Program-made: the position numbers and the translations under genes | Shown: in pieces, positions 10,101-18,458 of the stretch | Position numbering within the stretch: position 1 is the first letter of the stretch | How the letters are laid out: every line of letters begins with the position of its first letter | Notes under the pieces: generated by a model | What the model was told of the DNA's origin: nothing | What the model saw: only the letters and a program-made list of their open reading frames with translations | Database searches by the model: none | Source of the DNA: Bacilli bacterium | Lineage (GTDB): Bacteria > Bacillota_I > Bacilli_A > RFN20 > CAG-288 | Reading direction: 5' to 3' | Length of the DNA: 57,153 nt | NCBI GenBank assembly: GCA_900770925.1 | Contig: CAAGLY010000007.1 | Location: 1 to 57,153 of the forward strand

Positions 10101-11190
10101 TCAGAATACGAGGGATGCTATCAGGAATGAATTAGGAAATAATCTCCGTAATCAGTTCCTGCAGTCTGACCCGGGACTAGATGAACTCTCGACGCTCTTT
10201 GCTTATCAGTACTGGAAGAAGGATATCACTGGTTTTTCTCAGCTGAATGCTTATCTCGATTCCTTAAACAATGAAGAGGATGAGCAGAACGAGGATGATG
10301 AAAAGGATGAAGCCGATGAGAGTGCTCCTTTCGGAAGAGAAGACAGGCGGGTAAGGGACAGAGCAGTACGGGCTGACTATCTTTTCAGCTTTAAGAAAGC
10401 CTTAGAAGAAGGAGATGCACAGAATCTCGGCATAGATTCTGTCAAAAATGTGAAGGAGAACCAGAAGCGTGTTAATATCGCTTTTCTTCTCTCTCTTGCA
10501 AATTACTTATCGAAAACCGATTCATCTAATCGGATTGAATATGCTACTCGGAGAAAGTTCTATATCGATGACTATAGGGTACCTTTCACTATCTTCGATA
10601 AGAAAAAGAGGAACGGTGCCGTCTCTACTTGCAAAGCAGAGTTTATCTATCCTGTTCCAGACAGAGAGAATGGACTTCTCAACGACTCTGAAATCGAATT
10701 CAAGGAGATTAAGAAAATCCGTGCTTCTAAGCAGCAAGCTAGCGATGAAGGTAAAAGGGAGGCAAAGAGGAACTACGGTACTTATCTCCATGTCCTTAGG
10801 CAATGCCTTGATCTGAAGAAGCCGGATATCTCCTTAGTTCCCGGAAACAAAGAGAAGTTCCGGATCGGAAATGTACTGAATACTCCGTTAAGGAAGAGGG
10901 TAAAAGACTGTGATACCTATCGTCAGGAATTCCACTACGATTTGGATGACGATGAACAGAGCCGAGGATCTATCGACCTCTTCTTTGTCAAAGGGAACGA
11001 ATTCTATATCGTGGACTACAAGACAAAAGATATTACCGATGAAGCCTATCCGAAACAGCTGCATGTCTATCAGCATGTCGTGGAAAAACTCTATCCCTCC
11101 TCTATCGGGCATATCCATCTCTATCTTCTTTCGTTAAGGGAGGCAGAGGCAAAGGAAATCGAAACAGAAAAAGAAGATTCTTCCCTTTAG
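7105..11190 (+). CDS. addA: AddA: UvrD-type helicase with C-terminal nuclease
   Basis: 1,361-residue ATP-dependent helicase-nuclease for recombination repair. Seen in order: Q motif FNDEQQKAI, Walker A AGAGSGKT (about 24-31), motif Ia, DEYQD (about 424), VGDAKQSIYGFR, motif V, motif VI LFYVAVTRAE (about 899), and a C-terminal nuclease motif VDYKTK near 1304. AGG read as Met gives LVMTFTNNAAHEMKERI in motif Ia and LMTIHGSKGLEMNILYMP in motif V, while the catalytic Arg of motif VI is CGT. A very acidic linker (about 1055-1075) separates helicase and nuclease parts. SD GGAG sits in the end of addB. Confidence 0.95.
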   Translation: MASFNDEQQKAISASADKNILISAGAGSGKTKTLTERVFNLIDQGKVKPSELLVRTFTNNAAHERKERIVSRFEKAKQSETNPAKKERYKQLSDERLSAHVQTFDSFSQYLAVSYAARLGISPNITIADEVVRETKRQVILDSLLRDYYLDEEKSKPLFDLVHSLSRQNDRSLRQIILDIEEKRASITEEEKDRFLNDYENTYLSDEILLGFKEEYIQNTKKKIIHELKISYLLSDFYSSINSETGEVDVRIAHSRLNNTFLYNLKYDELPFANELEQKLYSAYLELLKKEHDDFLNSLSSFCRDNQELLSITTRSEKSKFGGKGKGAGFFHRKKILSGSEAIINPITGDAEELIKRAKDRKQPIIFLLSLVKELDQRIEDYKRVSNVFTFADVDKRALSLLIDDQYQDIADEIRERFTYIMVDEYQDTNDAQEQFLNALRKPHKDGKRAHIFCVGDAKQSIYGFRNSKVELFRNRQKDYQDNPDHGEVITRNRNYRSQPLLLHQINQIFVKYRTLEHGGIDYQCKDEQLNYDELVDLYKDKKRQNHQFGISRIISTREDYDGARCSLDRINWEINAIADDIEKKRKDGFEIYDRDIGGMRKVRYSDFGILCRVKTQFNLFQEVFQQRDIPLNSCQEASLSEVEPVIVIESLVGLRAFLMGKNPTCQVKHLFASVARSYIRNYSDKDLFKLLVYGKDREHPQGTLDLIRQDSLWEKREKFIEENKDKSFTEIYTNRISEFHILEELYRLGNIYVSVSKLESRKTRIENQEDSGEGREDFLALRQNRNKYRVDFVDKSSIRNADAVNLRTIHGSKGLERNILYRPITQNKFTGGNPRNNPDYDFSLKYGILLPNYSIHPQYDRNGELIGFPDEEYLPFNYKRYKREDRKKTDKDEHVRLFYVAVTRAENNLIFVGDGNTKETKDRKDENALYRLERLHHVRERNPLLLKDPYRNNELTEKREELDSLSFPLLGKLKNDESNALYKDFAENYILSYYKAQYQNTRDAIRNELGNNLRNQFLQSDPGLDELSTLFAYQYWKKDITGFSQLNAYLDSLNNEEDEQNEDDEKDEADESAPFGREDRRVRDRAVRADYLFSFKKALEEGDAQNLGIDSVKNVKENQKRVNIAFLLSLANYLSKTDSSNRIEYATRRKFYIDDYRVPFTIFDKKKRNGAVSTCKAEFIYPVPDRENGLLNDSEIEFKEIKKIRASKQQASDEGKREAKRNYGTYLHVLRQCLDLKKPDISLVPGNKEKFRIGNVLNTPLRKRVKDCDTYRQEFHYDLDDDEQSRGSIDLFFVKGNEFYIVDYKTKDITDEAYPKQLHVYQHVVEKLYPSSIGHIHLYLLSLREAEAKEIETEKEDSSL

Positions 11191-11290
11191 GGAAGAGACT
11201 TCCTTTTCTTTCTGTTTAAAAAGAACGTAAAAGGTTTCTTCCCTTTGCATTGATTGGATATAATAGAGCGACAAAAGAACCGAAAGACCT

Positions 11291-12853
11291 ATGGAAAACG
11301 AAGAAAAAGAAATCGTAACGGAAGAAAAAACCGTTCAGGAAGAGGAAGGAAGGTCCATTTCCTCCGAATCCGCATCCAGCGAAGAGCTCCATGAGGCTCT
11401 GATTCATGCCGATAAGAATAGTCTTACCGAGCTGTTCAACAACAATTCTGCTGTTCAGCTAGCTGACTCGTTGCTTCCTTTAGGCAATGATCAGATTGTT
11501 CTTTTCTATTCTGTGATTACTTTCAACTACGATAAGTTAGGAGAGATTTTCTCCTATCTTTCCGTAGATGAACGTCTTTATTTAGTCAACAATCTTCCGA
11601 AGAAGACAATTCAGGCGGTCTTAGCCAACGTCTCCAATGACGATTTAGCCGACTTCCTTGAAGATATCCCTAAACCAGTCCGGAGCAAGCTGCTCACTTA
11701 CCTTCCGAGCAAACGGAGAGCCATCATCGAACAGCTTGCCCTCTTCTCGGATGATACGGTCGGCTCCATCAGGACAACCGAATATCTTTCGGTCCTCTCC
11801 GGAACAACCGTAGAAGATGTCTTAAAGAAAATCAAAGCCATCGGCAACCAGTTAGAAACCGTCCGTACTATCTTTGTTGTCGACGAAAAGAATAAGCTAT
11901 TAGGAACCGAACGTCTTGAATCGCTTAGGTTCGAGAAGCAGGAAGCCCGGATTGATCAGGTCAGGAGTAAAGACTTCTCCTCCATTTCTCCAGTCGCCGA
12001 TAAGGAAAGTGCTGTTCCGATCTGCCAGGAATACGATCTTCCTGTTCTCCCTGTCGTCAGCAAGAACGGAGAAAGGCTTGGCATTGTCACCTTTGACGAT
12101 GTCATGGATGTCTTAGAAGAAGAGAGTACGGAGGATATTCTCCACCAAGGCGCTGTTGCTCCAAGCAAGACTCCTTATAGGCAGAACAAAGTCTACCGGA
12201 TTGCATTTTCCTATGTCATCTGGCTTGTCATCCTTTTGATTCTTAACACCTTCTCCTCCATCGTCCTGAACCGTTTCGAAAGGGCATTGACAACACTTCC
12301 GGTTTTAACCGCCTTCATCCCAGCCTTAAACGACTCTGTCGGAAACTCCTCGAGTCAAACAGCTTCCATGGTCATTCGTGCTATGGCCACAGGAGAACTC
12401 AATAAGAAAGACTATTTCAAAGCATCCAGGCGTGAATTATGCGTTGGTGCTATCACCGGTTTCTTATCTGCGGTATTCAACTTTGGATGGGTCGTCACTG
12501 AGCTTAATATCCCAGGCCTTTTAGGCTCTGACTCCCAGAGCTTCCTGAATAACCCTGCTTTCAGGGCAAGCTTCGGAAACAATAAACAGCTTGTCATAAG
12601 GACGATCGCCGCCATCACTTCACTCGCCTTGCTTGTCGGTATCACCTTCTCGAAGTTCTTTGCTTCTATGCTTCCTCTTCTTGCCAAAGCCCTTCACATT
12701 GATCCTGCTGTCAGGTCTGGTCCGTTAAGGACTTCCATCAGGGATATCATTACCCTTCTTCTGTATTTCGGAATTGCCACTTTAATCATCAATTCGATTG
12801 ATCCTGGAGAGATTCCTCTCTCTAGGAACATCAGGATGAACAGGACTTTGTAA
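11291..12853 (+). CDS. mgtE: MgtE-family magnesium channel, copy 1
   Basis: 520 residues. An N-terminal helical MgtE_N domain (LSVDERLYLV, ADFLEDIP), then two CBS domains ending LGIVTFDDVMDVLEEE, then a five-helix membrane domain. The pore-side signature reads HIDPAVMSGPLMTSIMDI once its three AGG codons are taken as Met; the standard code would place three Arg inside this membrane segment. The Asp of DPAV corresponds to the Mg-binding pore residue of the family. The cytosolic domains sense Mg and gate the channel. A TATAAT lies about 28 bp upstream. A second mgtE follows 14 bp downstream. Confidence 0.92.
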   Translation: MENEEKEIVTEEKTVQEEEGRSISSESASSEELHEALIHADKNSLTELFNNNSAVQLADSLLPLGNDQIVLFYSVITFNYDKLGEIFSYLSVDERLYLVNNLPKKTIQAVLANVSNDDLADFLEDIPKPVRSKLLTYLPSKRRAIIEQLALFSDDTVGSIRTTEYLSVLSGTTVEDVLKKIKAIGNQLETVRTIFVVDEKNKLLGTERLESLRFEKQEARIDQVRSKDFSSISPVADKESAVPICQEYDLPVLPVVSKNGERLGIVTFDDVMDVLEEESTEDILHQGAVAPSKTPYRQNKVYRIAFSYVIWLVILLILNTFSSIVLNRFERALTTLPVLTAFIPALNDSVGNSSSQTASMVIRAMATGELNKKDYFKASRRELCVGAITGFLSAVFNFGWVVTELNIPGLLGSDSQSFLNNPAFRASFGNNKQLVIRTIAAITSLALLVGITFSKFFASMLPLLAKALHIDPAVRSGPLRTSIRDIITLLLYFGIATLIINSIDPGEIPLSRNIRMNRTL

Positions 12854-12867
12854 GGTGAGGATAAGAT

Positions 12868-14361
12868 ATGAAAAAAGATAAGAACATTAAAAAGAAGCCT
12901 GAAGAAATCAAGGCAGATGAAAGCATCAAAGGCCGCGTCAATCATCCTCTTTCTCCGGATGCCTTAAAAGCAATCATCCACAACAAGAATACAAATATCC
13001 TCAACATCAGGGTTGATAGCTATGATCCGATCAACGTTGCCAAAGCCGTCGAAGAATTAGACCCGGAAGAGATGCTTTTCTTCTTCAAAACTGTCAAAAG
13101 CGATCTCTCTGCAGAAGTTTTTACTCACCTCAGCCAAGAATCGAAGGAAGAGGTAGTCTCTGCTTTCTCGAGCACAGAACTTCATAATCTTGTTGAACCT
13201 ATGGCAAAGGATGACCTTGTGGACTTCGTGGATGATCTTCCATCGAATTTAATCACAAAGGTATTAAAAGCAACTTCTGCTGAAGATAAACAACTTGTTA
13301 CATCCTATCTCAATTTTAAAGACGATTCTGCAGGTACATTAAGGACTCCAGAATACTTAGAACTAAAAGATAGTGACACCATCGGCCGCGCCATTAAGAA
13401 AATCCGGGAAGAAGGTGAAAGCAAGGAAACTATCTGGGAATTATTTGTCATCGACAATACCAGAAGACTTGTCGGAACAGTCACTCTTGATCGTCTCATT
13501 GAAGCGGATGAAAATGATAAGGTTGAGGCAATCAGGAATACCGATGTCATTTCTGCAAATGTCAACACGGATCAGGAAGTCGTTCTGAAAGCATTCCGGA
13601 AATACGATGTCTCTGTTATTCCAGTTGTCAACAATGACCAGCGAAGGCTCGGTATCATCACTTTCGATGATGCTATGGATGTTGCATCGGATGAAATCAC
13701 GGAAGATATCGCCTTGTCTTCCGCAGTCTTGCCTAGCGAAACACCTTATAGGAAGCTGAACCTCTTCAAGATGGTCAAGAACTATGCAGTCTGGTTAATT
13801 GCCCTACTTGCCCTCGATACCTTTACCTCTATTGTCAGGGCAAACCTCCAGGCTCCTCTTGCTGTCTTCCCGCTATTGATTACGTTACTACCTTCTATTA
13901 TGGCTGCAAACGGAAATGCAACGGATCAAACTTCCGCTGTCACTATCCGAGAAATGGCCTTAGGAAACATTACCGAGAAAAACTTTGGAAAAGCATTATG
14001 GAAAGAGGCACGTGCGGCAAGGATAACCGGTGCTATCTTAGCTGTTGTCGCCTTTGGCTGGACAAGGCTTGAAGTTTCAACGCCTCTTCTGACAAAGAGC
14101 AAAGAATCCATTGCCTATATTCAGACTTATTATAATGGGAACGCTACACTTGTCTATCTCTTGATAGCCTTGGCTTCCGCACTGACTTACTTCTTATCCA
14201 TTACCATTGCAAAGGTATTAGCCTGCTCGCTTCCAAGGGTAGCAAAGAAGAGGCACCTTGATCCTGCTGTCAGGTCACAGCCTGTTCTCTCTACCATTAT
14301 GGATATCAGGTCCATTGTCTGCTTCTTCCTCTTCTCTTTGATTATCTTAAAAGGAATCTAG
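12868..14361 (+). CDS. mgtE: MgtE-family magnesium channel, copy 2
   Basis: 497 residues, same domain order as the gene before it, from which it is well diverged. The CBS pair includes IMNTDVIS (AGG as Met) and LGIITFDDAMDV. The membrane domain ends with LDPAVMSQPVLSTIMDIMS. It keeps the Mg-binding Asp, but the segment equivalent to the first copy's SVGNSSSQ reads ANGNATDQ. A GGTGAGGA SD precedes the ATG. Tandem divergent copies suggest either a heteromeric channel or two paralogues with different ion preference (Mg, Co, Mn); the sequence does not decide. Confidence 0.9.
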   Translation: MKKDKNIKKKPEEIKADESIKGRVNHPLSPDALKAIIHNKNTNILNIRVDSYDPINVAKAVEELDPEEMLFFFKTVKSDLSAEVFTHLSQESKEEVVSAFSSTELHNLVEPMAKDDLVDFVDDLPSNLITKVLKATSAEDKQLVTSYLNFKDDSAGTLRTPEYLELKDSDTIGRAIKKIREEGESKETIWELFVIDNTRRLVGTVTLDRLIEADENDKVEAIRNTDVISANVNTDQEVVLKAFRKYDVSVIPVVNNDQRRLGIITFDDAMDVASDEITEDIALSSAVLPSETPYRKLNLFKMVKNYAVWLIALLALDTFTSIVRANLQAPLAVFPLLITLLPSIMAANGNATDQTSAVTIREMALGNITEKNFGKALWKEARAARITGAILAVVAFGWTRLEVSTPLLTKSKESIAYIQTYYNGNATLVYLLIALASALTYFLSITIAKVLACSLPRVAKKRHLDPAVRSQPVLSTIMDIRSIVCFFLFSLIILKGI

Positions 14362-14370
14362 TCGATTCCT

Positions 14371-14919
14371 ATGTGCCAGAGATTCAAACTCAGTTCTTCA
14401 TCAAAGACTCTCTTCTCATCCCTAGACGGATATGAAGAGAGTTTTTCTCTTGAAGAAACCAATCTAAATCAGCCTGCTTTATGTTTAATCAAAGAAAACG
14501 GGAAATATAAGGTAAAGTATCTGACTTTCGGATACTCTCTCTTAGGAAAGATTGTCTTTAATGCAAAGAGTGAGACCGTTGCCGAGAAGTCCCTTTTCAA
14601 AGAAGACTTTAGACTTCGGAGAGCATTAGTTCCAGTCACTGGTTTTTATGAGTATGACAAAAACAGAATCCCACATTATTTTGAAGAAGAGAATAAGAAT
14701 AGGTTCTACCTAGCAGCCATCTATCATAGCTATAGTTTTGTACTATTAACAGAGAAACCGGAAGAAGCAGTCTCTTACTATCATCCAAGAATGCCTTTTG
14801 TCATCCACAAAAAAGAAAAGTCCCTGTATCTCAATACAGAGACTCAAATCAAAGACAGGATCAATAGACAAAGAGTCAAGCTCGTAGATGCAGAAAGCCC
14901 ACAGCTTTCCTTATTCTAG
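14371..14919 (+). CDS. SRAP-domain protein (HMCES/YedK family)
   Basis: 182 residues. Starts MCQRF, giving the catalytic Cys2 that forms a thiazolidine crosslink with abasic sites in single-stranded DNA. VPVTGFYEY carries the conserved Glu and YHPRMPFVIH the catalytic His. The family shields abasic sites at stalled forks and removes the initiator Met by autocatalysis. Length is slightly below the usual 210-230. It begins 9 bp after mgtE copy 2 with a weak SD (AAGGAA, far upstream), so it is probably translated from the same transcript. It ends tail to tail with the next gene, overlapping by 4 bp. Confidence 0.85.
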   Translation: MCQRFKLSSSSKTLFSSLDGYEESFSLEETNLNQPALCLIKENGKYKVKYLTFGYSLLGKIVFNAKSETVAEKSLFKEDFRLRRALVPVTGFYEYDKNRIPHYFEEENKNRFYLAAIYHSYSFVLLTEKPEEAVSYYHPRMPFVIHKKEKSLYLNTETQIKDRINRQRVKLVDAESPQLSLF

Positions 14920-15617
14920 CCTTGCCTCTTAAGCTCATAAAGTCCGATGGCGATCGATGTTGTCAGATTCAGACTATCTACTTCATCACTCTGCTCGATA
15001 CGGATATTGTTTTCGTTATGGATTTCTTTTGGTAATCCGGTCGCCTCATTTCCGAAGACTAGAGAACATGGCTTATGGAACTCGACTTCCTTAAGCGGGG
15101 AACTGGTGTCTAGGACAAAAGGATAGAACGGACGCGGATAGGCTTTCAGATAGTCGTCAAAGGAAGAAAACGTCTCAATCCGAAGATGGAAAAGGGCACC
15201 CCTAGAGGCACGGACTGCCTTAGGAGAGAAGTAGTCTGCACAGGGGGTAATCAGCGCTAAGTCATGGAATCCGAAAGCAAGAAGAGTGCGCCTTGCATTA
15301 CCAAGATTTCCCCTATCAGAAGGATTGACCATGACAAGGTGGCATGCAGTTGGATCTAGCTTTGACTCAAACTTAGAGAAGACACCTAATACATGGGCGT
15401 TCTCTTTGCTCTTGGTAATAGTAAAGGCCTTAGCTGAAATGGCAGTCCTTTTACTGTCGATCATTGTCATCAGCTTCTGATAGCCGGGAGTATCAACTGC
15501 CTCCGGAGAGACATAAACCATCTTGAGTTTATCCGGCCTATTCTTAATTAGCTCGAACGTAGGGAAGAAACCTTCCGTGTAGGAATAATCGAGATCTTTC
15601 TGATAATTTTTAATCAT
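14916..15617 (-). CDS. TrmH/SpoU-family RNA 2'-O-methyltransferase
   Basis: 233 residues. Carries the SPOUT signatures: NPSDMGNLGNAMRTLLAFG (AGG as Met; its Arg is CGC), LVFGNEATGLP and DSLNLTTSIAIGLYEL, which form the trefoil knot that binds S-adenosylmethionine. An N-terminal domain of about 90 residues resembles the substrate-binding part of RlmB or TrmH proteins. The target, a ribose in rRNA or tRNA, cannot be named from sequence. No strong SD is visible. It is convergent with the SRAP gene and has no operon partner. Confidence 0.85.
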   Translation of the reverse strand: MIKNYQKDLDYSYTEGFFPTFELIKNRPDKLKMVYVSPEAVDTPGYQKLMTMIDSKRTAISAKAFTITKSKENAHVLGVFSKFESKLDPTACHLVMVNPSDRGNLGNARRTLLAFGFHDLALITPCADYFSPKAVRASRGALFHLRIETFSSFDDYLKAYPRPFYPFVLDTSSPLKEVEFHKPCSLVFGNEATGLPKEIHNENNIRIEQSDEVDSLNLTTSIAIGLYELKRQG

Positions 15618-15645
15618 AGTGATATTCTATCCGTTTTTTGCGAAA

Positions 15646-15673
15646 GAAAAAAGCCCGGTGATGCATCCGGGCT
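15646..15673 (-). terminator. Terminator of the rpsF-ssb-rpsR operon
   Basis: Stem AGCCCGG/CCGGGCT (15652-15658 with 15667-15673) with a T run on the minus strand, about 20 bp past the rpsR stop. Confidence 0.85.
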
Positions 15674-15694
15674 TTTCTGTTTTCGGTATTTAGT

Positions 15695-15922
15695 TTAGTT
15701 ATCGGAAACGAACGGTAACAGAGCCATATAGCGAGCGCGCTTGATGGCAGTTGCTAACCTACGCTGATACTTGGCAGAAGTTCCAGTGATCCGCTTCGGA
15801 GTGATCTTGCCGCTGGGCGAGATGTACTTCTTTAAGAGATCGACATCTTTGTAATCGATGTACTTGATATGGTTCTTCGTGAAGTAGCAAACCTTTTTAC
15901 GGGGTTTCATTCTTTTGAACAT
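15695..15922 (-). CDS. rpsR: 30S ribosomal protein S18
   Basis: 75 residues. VCYFTKNHIKYIDYKDV, GTSAKYQR and IKRARYMALLPFV are the universal S18 blocks. S18 pairs with S6 on the platform of the small subunit. It is the last gene of rpsF-ssb-rpsR, the order conserved across Firmicutes. One AGG codon follows QR in the central basic segment; Arg or Lys is common there in other species, so this site does not discriminate between codes. Length is normal. Confidence 0.97.
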   Translation of the reverse strand: MFKRMKPRKKVCYFTKNHIKYIDYKDVDLLKKYISPSGKITPKRITGTSAKYQRRLATAIKRARYMALLPFVSDN

Positions 15923-15956
15923 ATTCGTTATTCCATCCTTTCTCGTGAGCTAATAG

Positions 15957-16397
15957 CTAGAACGGAAGATCGTCGTCCGAAGAATCAATTCCCTCATGGG
16001 AAGCATTGCTGTTGCTGTCTTGGATATCCTGATTGACGCTCGGAGCATAATCGCTCGGAGCGGCATCCGAAGCTCCCTTCCGTTCAAGGAACTGAACGGA
16101 TTCGGCAACGACTTCGATGACCGAACGTTTCTGCTTGTTCCGATCTTCGTAGCTGCGCTGATTGAGACGGCCGTCAACACCGATTAAGGAACCCTTAGTG
16201 CAGTATTTGGCAACATTCTCAGCAGTCTTATTCCAGCAGGTGCACGGGATGAAACTGGCAGAACGCTCAGCTCCGGTCTTTCCAGGGTTATCCACCGCAA
16301 TGGTAAACGATGTTACAGACCTACCGCTGTTCGTCCGCTTCCTTTCCGGATCCCGGACCATTCTTCCGACTAATACGACACGATTCATTCCAGCCAT
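15957..16397 (-). CDS. ssb: Single-stranded DNA-binding protein
   Basis: 146 residues. The OB fold starts MNRVVLVGRMVRDPE and includes VTSFTIAV; a Gln/Ser/Asp-rich linker ends in the acidic tail DDDLPF that docks repair and replication partners. AGG as Met gives DPEMKRTNSGMSVTSF, fitting the hydrophobic position after DPE. SD AAAGGAG is well spaced to the ATG at 16397. The gene sits between rpsF and rpsR. Confidence 0.97.
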   Translation of the reverse strand: MAGMNRVVLVGRMVRDPERKRTNSGRSVTSFTIAVDNPGKTGAERSASFIPCTCWNKTAENVAKYCTKGSLIGVDGRLNQRSYEDRNKQKRSVIEVVAESVQFLERKGASDAAPSDYAPSVNQDIQDSNSNASHEGIDSSDDDLPF

Positions 16398-16425
16398 AGC
16401 TAATCTCCTTTCCCGAGTGCTTTAA

Positions 16426-16710
16426 TTAATGAGCAACGGTGAAAAGGAAACGCATGACCTTTTCGTCAAGAAGCCTGACTTTGGTTGCCTGGTCGACAAT
16501 AGCGCCTTCGGCGTTAAGTTCGACGACAACATAGTAGCCTTTGGTCTGCTTCTTGATTTCATAGGCCAGGTCTCTCCTTCCCCACTTATTGACTCCGGTG
16601 ATCTGAGCACCATTGTCCGTGAGAAGCTTCTGAAGTTTTTCGTTTTCCTTCTCTAACTCCTCATCACTAAGAGTGGGCATAAGGATGTACATGAGTTCAT
16701 ATTTCTTCAT
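16426..16710 (-). CDS. rpsF: 30S ribosomal protein S6
   Basis: 94 residues. MKKYELMYILMPTLSDEE, WGRRDLAYEIKKQTKGYYV and the C-terminal LLDEKVMRFLF are S6 landmarks. First gene of the rpsF-ssb-rpsR operon. A folded leader upstream may bind the S6:S18 complex for feedback control (see next entry). Confidence 0.97.
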   Translation of the reverse strand: MKKYELMYILMPTLSDEELEKENEKLQKLLTDNGAQITGVNKWGRRDLAYEIKKQTKGYYVVVELNAEGAIVDQATKVRLLDEKVMRFLFTVAH

Positions 16711-16737
16711 GTGTTTATACCTCCCTGTGGTCTTTCG

Positions 16738-16793
16738 GCCGACTCTACATCAGGAGCCGGCAAGAAAGTATACGGCCTTTTCTAGAAAAGGCC
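16738..16793 (-). promoter_or_regulatory. Folded leader before rpsF (candidate S6:S18 site)
   Basis: On the minus strand, a hairpin GCCGGCTC/GAGTCGGC (16738-16761, one G-U pair) is followed by CGAAAGACCAC and the SD of rpsF. Further upstream is a perfect 20-bp palindrome centred on TCTAGA (16774-16793). Bacterial rpsF leaders often hold an S6:S18-binding structure with an exposed CCG. CCG-containing single-stranded sequence is present here, but the match to that motif is an inference. Confidence 0.4.
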
Positions 16794-16893
16794 ACTTGTA
16801 ATTCTACCTAATAGGAGTACTAAAGTAAAGAAATATTTTGTCCCTCTTCACCTTCCTCACTATATATCGGTCAGTAATTGTGGTTTTTTTCAA

Positions 16894-17199
16894 TCAAACA
16901 CGAGAAAGAGATAAAAGATTATCAAAACTGAGCCATCCGTCCTTAAAACGGACCTTCAGCTGAGGGGTATCACAGTACAGGAACGTTTTTGTTCCCGTAT
17001 AGATTTTTCCCTCTTCATAATAGGTGACCTTCACCACTTCCTTTTTCTTTAAGGTGACTAAGGTATTATTGATATCTTCCCTTTCATCTAAGGACAGCTC
17101 TGGACGAGGCACACTCTCTTCCTCTCTTTCCCTTTCATCAAGCCTCTCATATTGCCCAATCAGGGATTTGAACGGCAGCCATTTCTTCCTTCCTCTCAT
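16894..17199 (-). CDS. YolD-like protein
   Basis: 101 residues. Under the standard code the start looks odd. With AGG as Met it reads MRGMKKWLPFKSLIGQYEML, the RGxxKWxPF hallmark of the YolD family, followed by DEMEMEEES. YolD-like proteins are small partners encoded beside Y-family polymerases and are predicted to bind or regulate them. It overlaps the polymerase gene just upstream by 4 bp (ATGA arrangement), so the two are co-translated. Confidence 0.8.
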   Translation of the reverse strand: MRGRKKWLPFKSLIGQYERLDEREREEESVPRPELSLDEREDINNTLVTLKKKEVVKVTYYEEGKIYTGTKTFLYCDTPQLKVRFKDGWLSFDNLLSLSRV

Positions 17200-18458
17200 G
17201 CGTGATGTCCTCCGATTTGATTACTGCGGGTCAGAAACGTACTCGACAGCGTCCTTGCCGAACAAGGCATAGCTTTCCTTGCTCCATATCTTTTCCGGAT
17301 ACTTAATAAGGTCTTCTCTAGATTCCCGACCTTCTCATCTTCCTGATAGTCTTCAAATAGCGACATCTGCTCTTCTTCCTTTGGACGGACATCCTCAGCA
17401 ACAATCGATATCCTCCGATAAGTCCCTTCTCTTTCGCTTTCCGGCCTGTTCCTGAATTCAGCAACAAGTTCCTTTCCAATCTTGATAGCCGAATCCGTCG
17501 GTGAGAAGAAGCTCACCTTCTTTCCGAATCCGGAATGATCCTTATAGCCGAGATAGAGAATAAAGCTGTTCGCCTTTACTTCTTCCTCATACCTCCGGTC
17601 AGACCTTTCAATTGACCTATCCCGGATCCTAGTCGGCCTCTCTTTCGAGTCATAGTCTCTCAGTAAGACCTGCCCGACAGAGAGACTATGGCGGTTAGAG
17701 ACATAAGTGTCTCTTAACAGAGCGTCATCATATCCGTGGCTGTGGTAATAGATTTCTTCCCCGATAACACCAAGCTCTCTTGTAAGATACTGAGAATCCG
17801 ATACTGCGATATCCCCGACAGAATAAAACCCCCTCTCATTCAGTCTTTTTTCCCTGCGGGAACCGATTCCCCACCTCTTGGATAAAGGAGAGACCGGCCA
17901 GAGATGTTCCGGTATGCTCTCATATGTCCAGGAAGCAAGACAGTCCTTCCGGTGCTTGGCTTCAATATCCCTAGCCGCCTTAGCCCTGAAGAGATTCAGG
18001 CCGATGCCGGCAGTGACTGTCAACCCGGTCTTGTCCTTAATCTCATCAATGATTTTCCGTGCATAGGATTCCGGAGTATCGTTATGGATAGAGAGGTAAT
18101 CCGTCACATCGAGAAAGGATTCATCGATAGAATAGACAAACCAGTCTTCCTTGCTGACATACCCCCGGTAGATCTTATTGATATCGGCAGAGACCTGAAG
18201 ATACCGTTTCCTTTTCGGCTTAGCGATAATCAGTCCCGGAATATCCTTAGGAACATCATAGAGGCGGCAGCGGCTCTTCACCTTATATTTCTTCTTAATA
18301 AAAGGAGAAGCTGCCAGAACAATGGTTCCGTCTCCTCTCTCCTCATCCGCAACAACTAGAGGAGTCGTGAAAGGATCCCTGTTCCGATCAAGGCATTCTA
18401 CAGAGGCGTAGAAGGACTTGAGATCGATGGCTAAGATATTCCGGTCAATGCGTTTCAT
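17196..18458 (-). CDS. Y-family translesion DNA polymerase (UmuC/UvrX type)
   Basis: About 420 residues. Palm motifs ILAIDLKSFYASVEC (first catalytic Asp) and VYSIDESFLDVT (second catalytic acidic pair) are intact; LVVADEERGDGTIVLAASP and a helix-hairpin-helix region (WGIGSRREKRLNERG) follow. Such enzymes copy damaged DNA. The start at 18458 is chosen because TATAAT (minus strand, 18466-18471) lies 7 bp before this ATG, suggesting a leaderless message; the ATG at 18467 overlaps that box. Paired with a YolD-like gene, an arrangement usually tied to the SOS response, but no clear LexA box was found. Confidence 0.9.
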   Translation of the reverse strand: MKRIDRNILAIDLKSFYASVECLDRNRDPFTTPLVVADEERGDGTIVLAASPFIKKKYKVKSRCRLYDVPKDIPGLIIAKPKRKRYLQVSADINKIYRGYVSKEDWFVYSIDESFLDVTDYLSIHNDTPESYARKIIDEIKDKTGLTVTAGIGLNLFRAKAARDIEAKHRKDCLASWTYESIPEHLWPVSPLSKRWGIGSRREKRLNERGFYSVGDIAVSDSQYLTRELGVIGEEIYYHSHGYDDALLRDTYVSNRHSLSVGQVLLRDYDSKERPTRIRDRSIERSDRRYEEEVKANSFILYLGYKDHSGFGKKVSFFSPTDSAIKIGKELVAEFRNRPESEREGTYRRISIVAEDVRPKEEEQMSLFEDYQEDEKVGNLEKTLLSIRKRYGARKAMPCSARTLSSTFLTRSNQIGGHHA

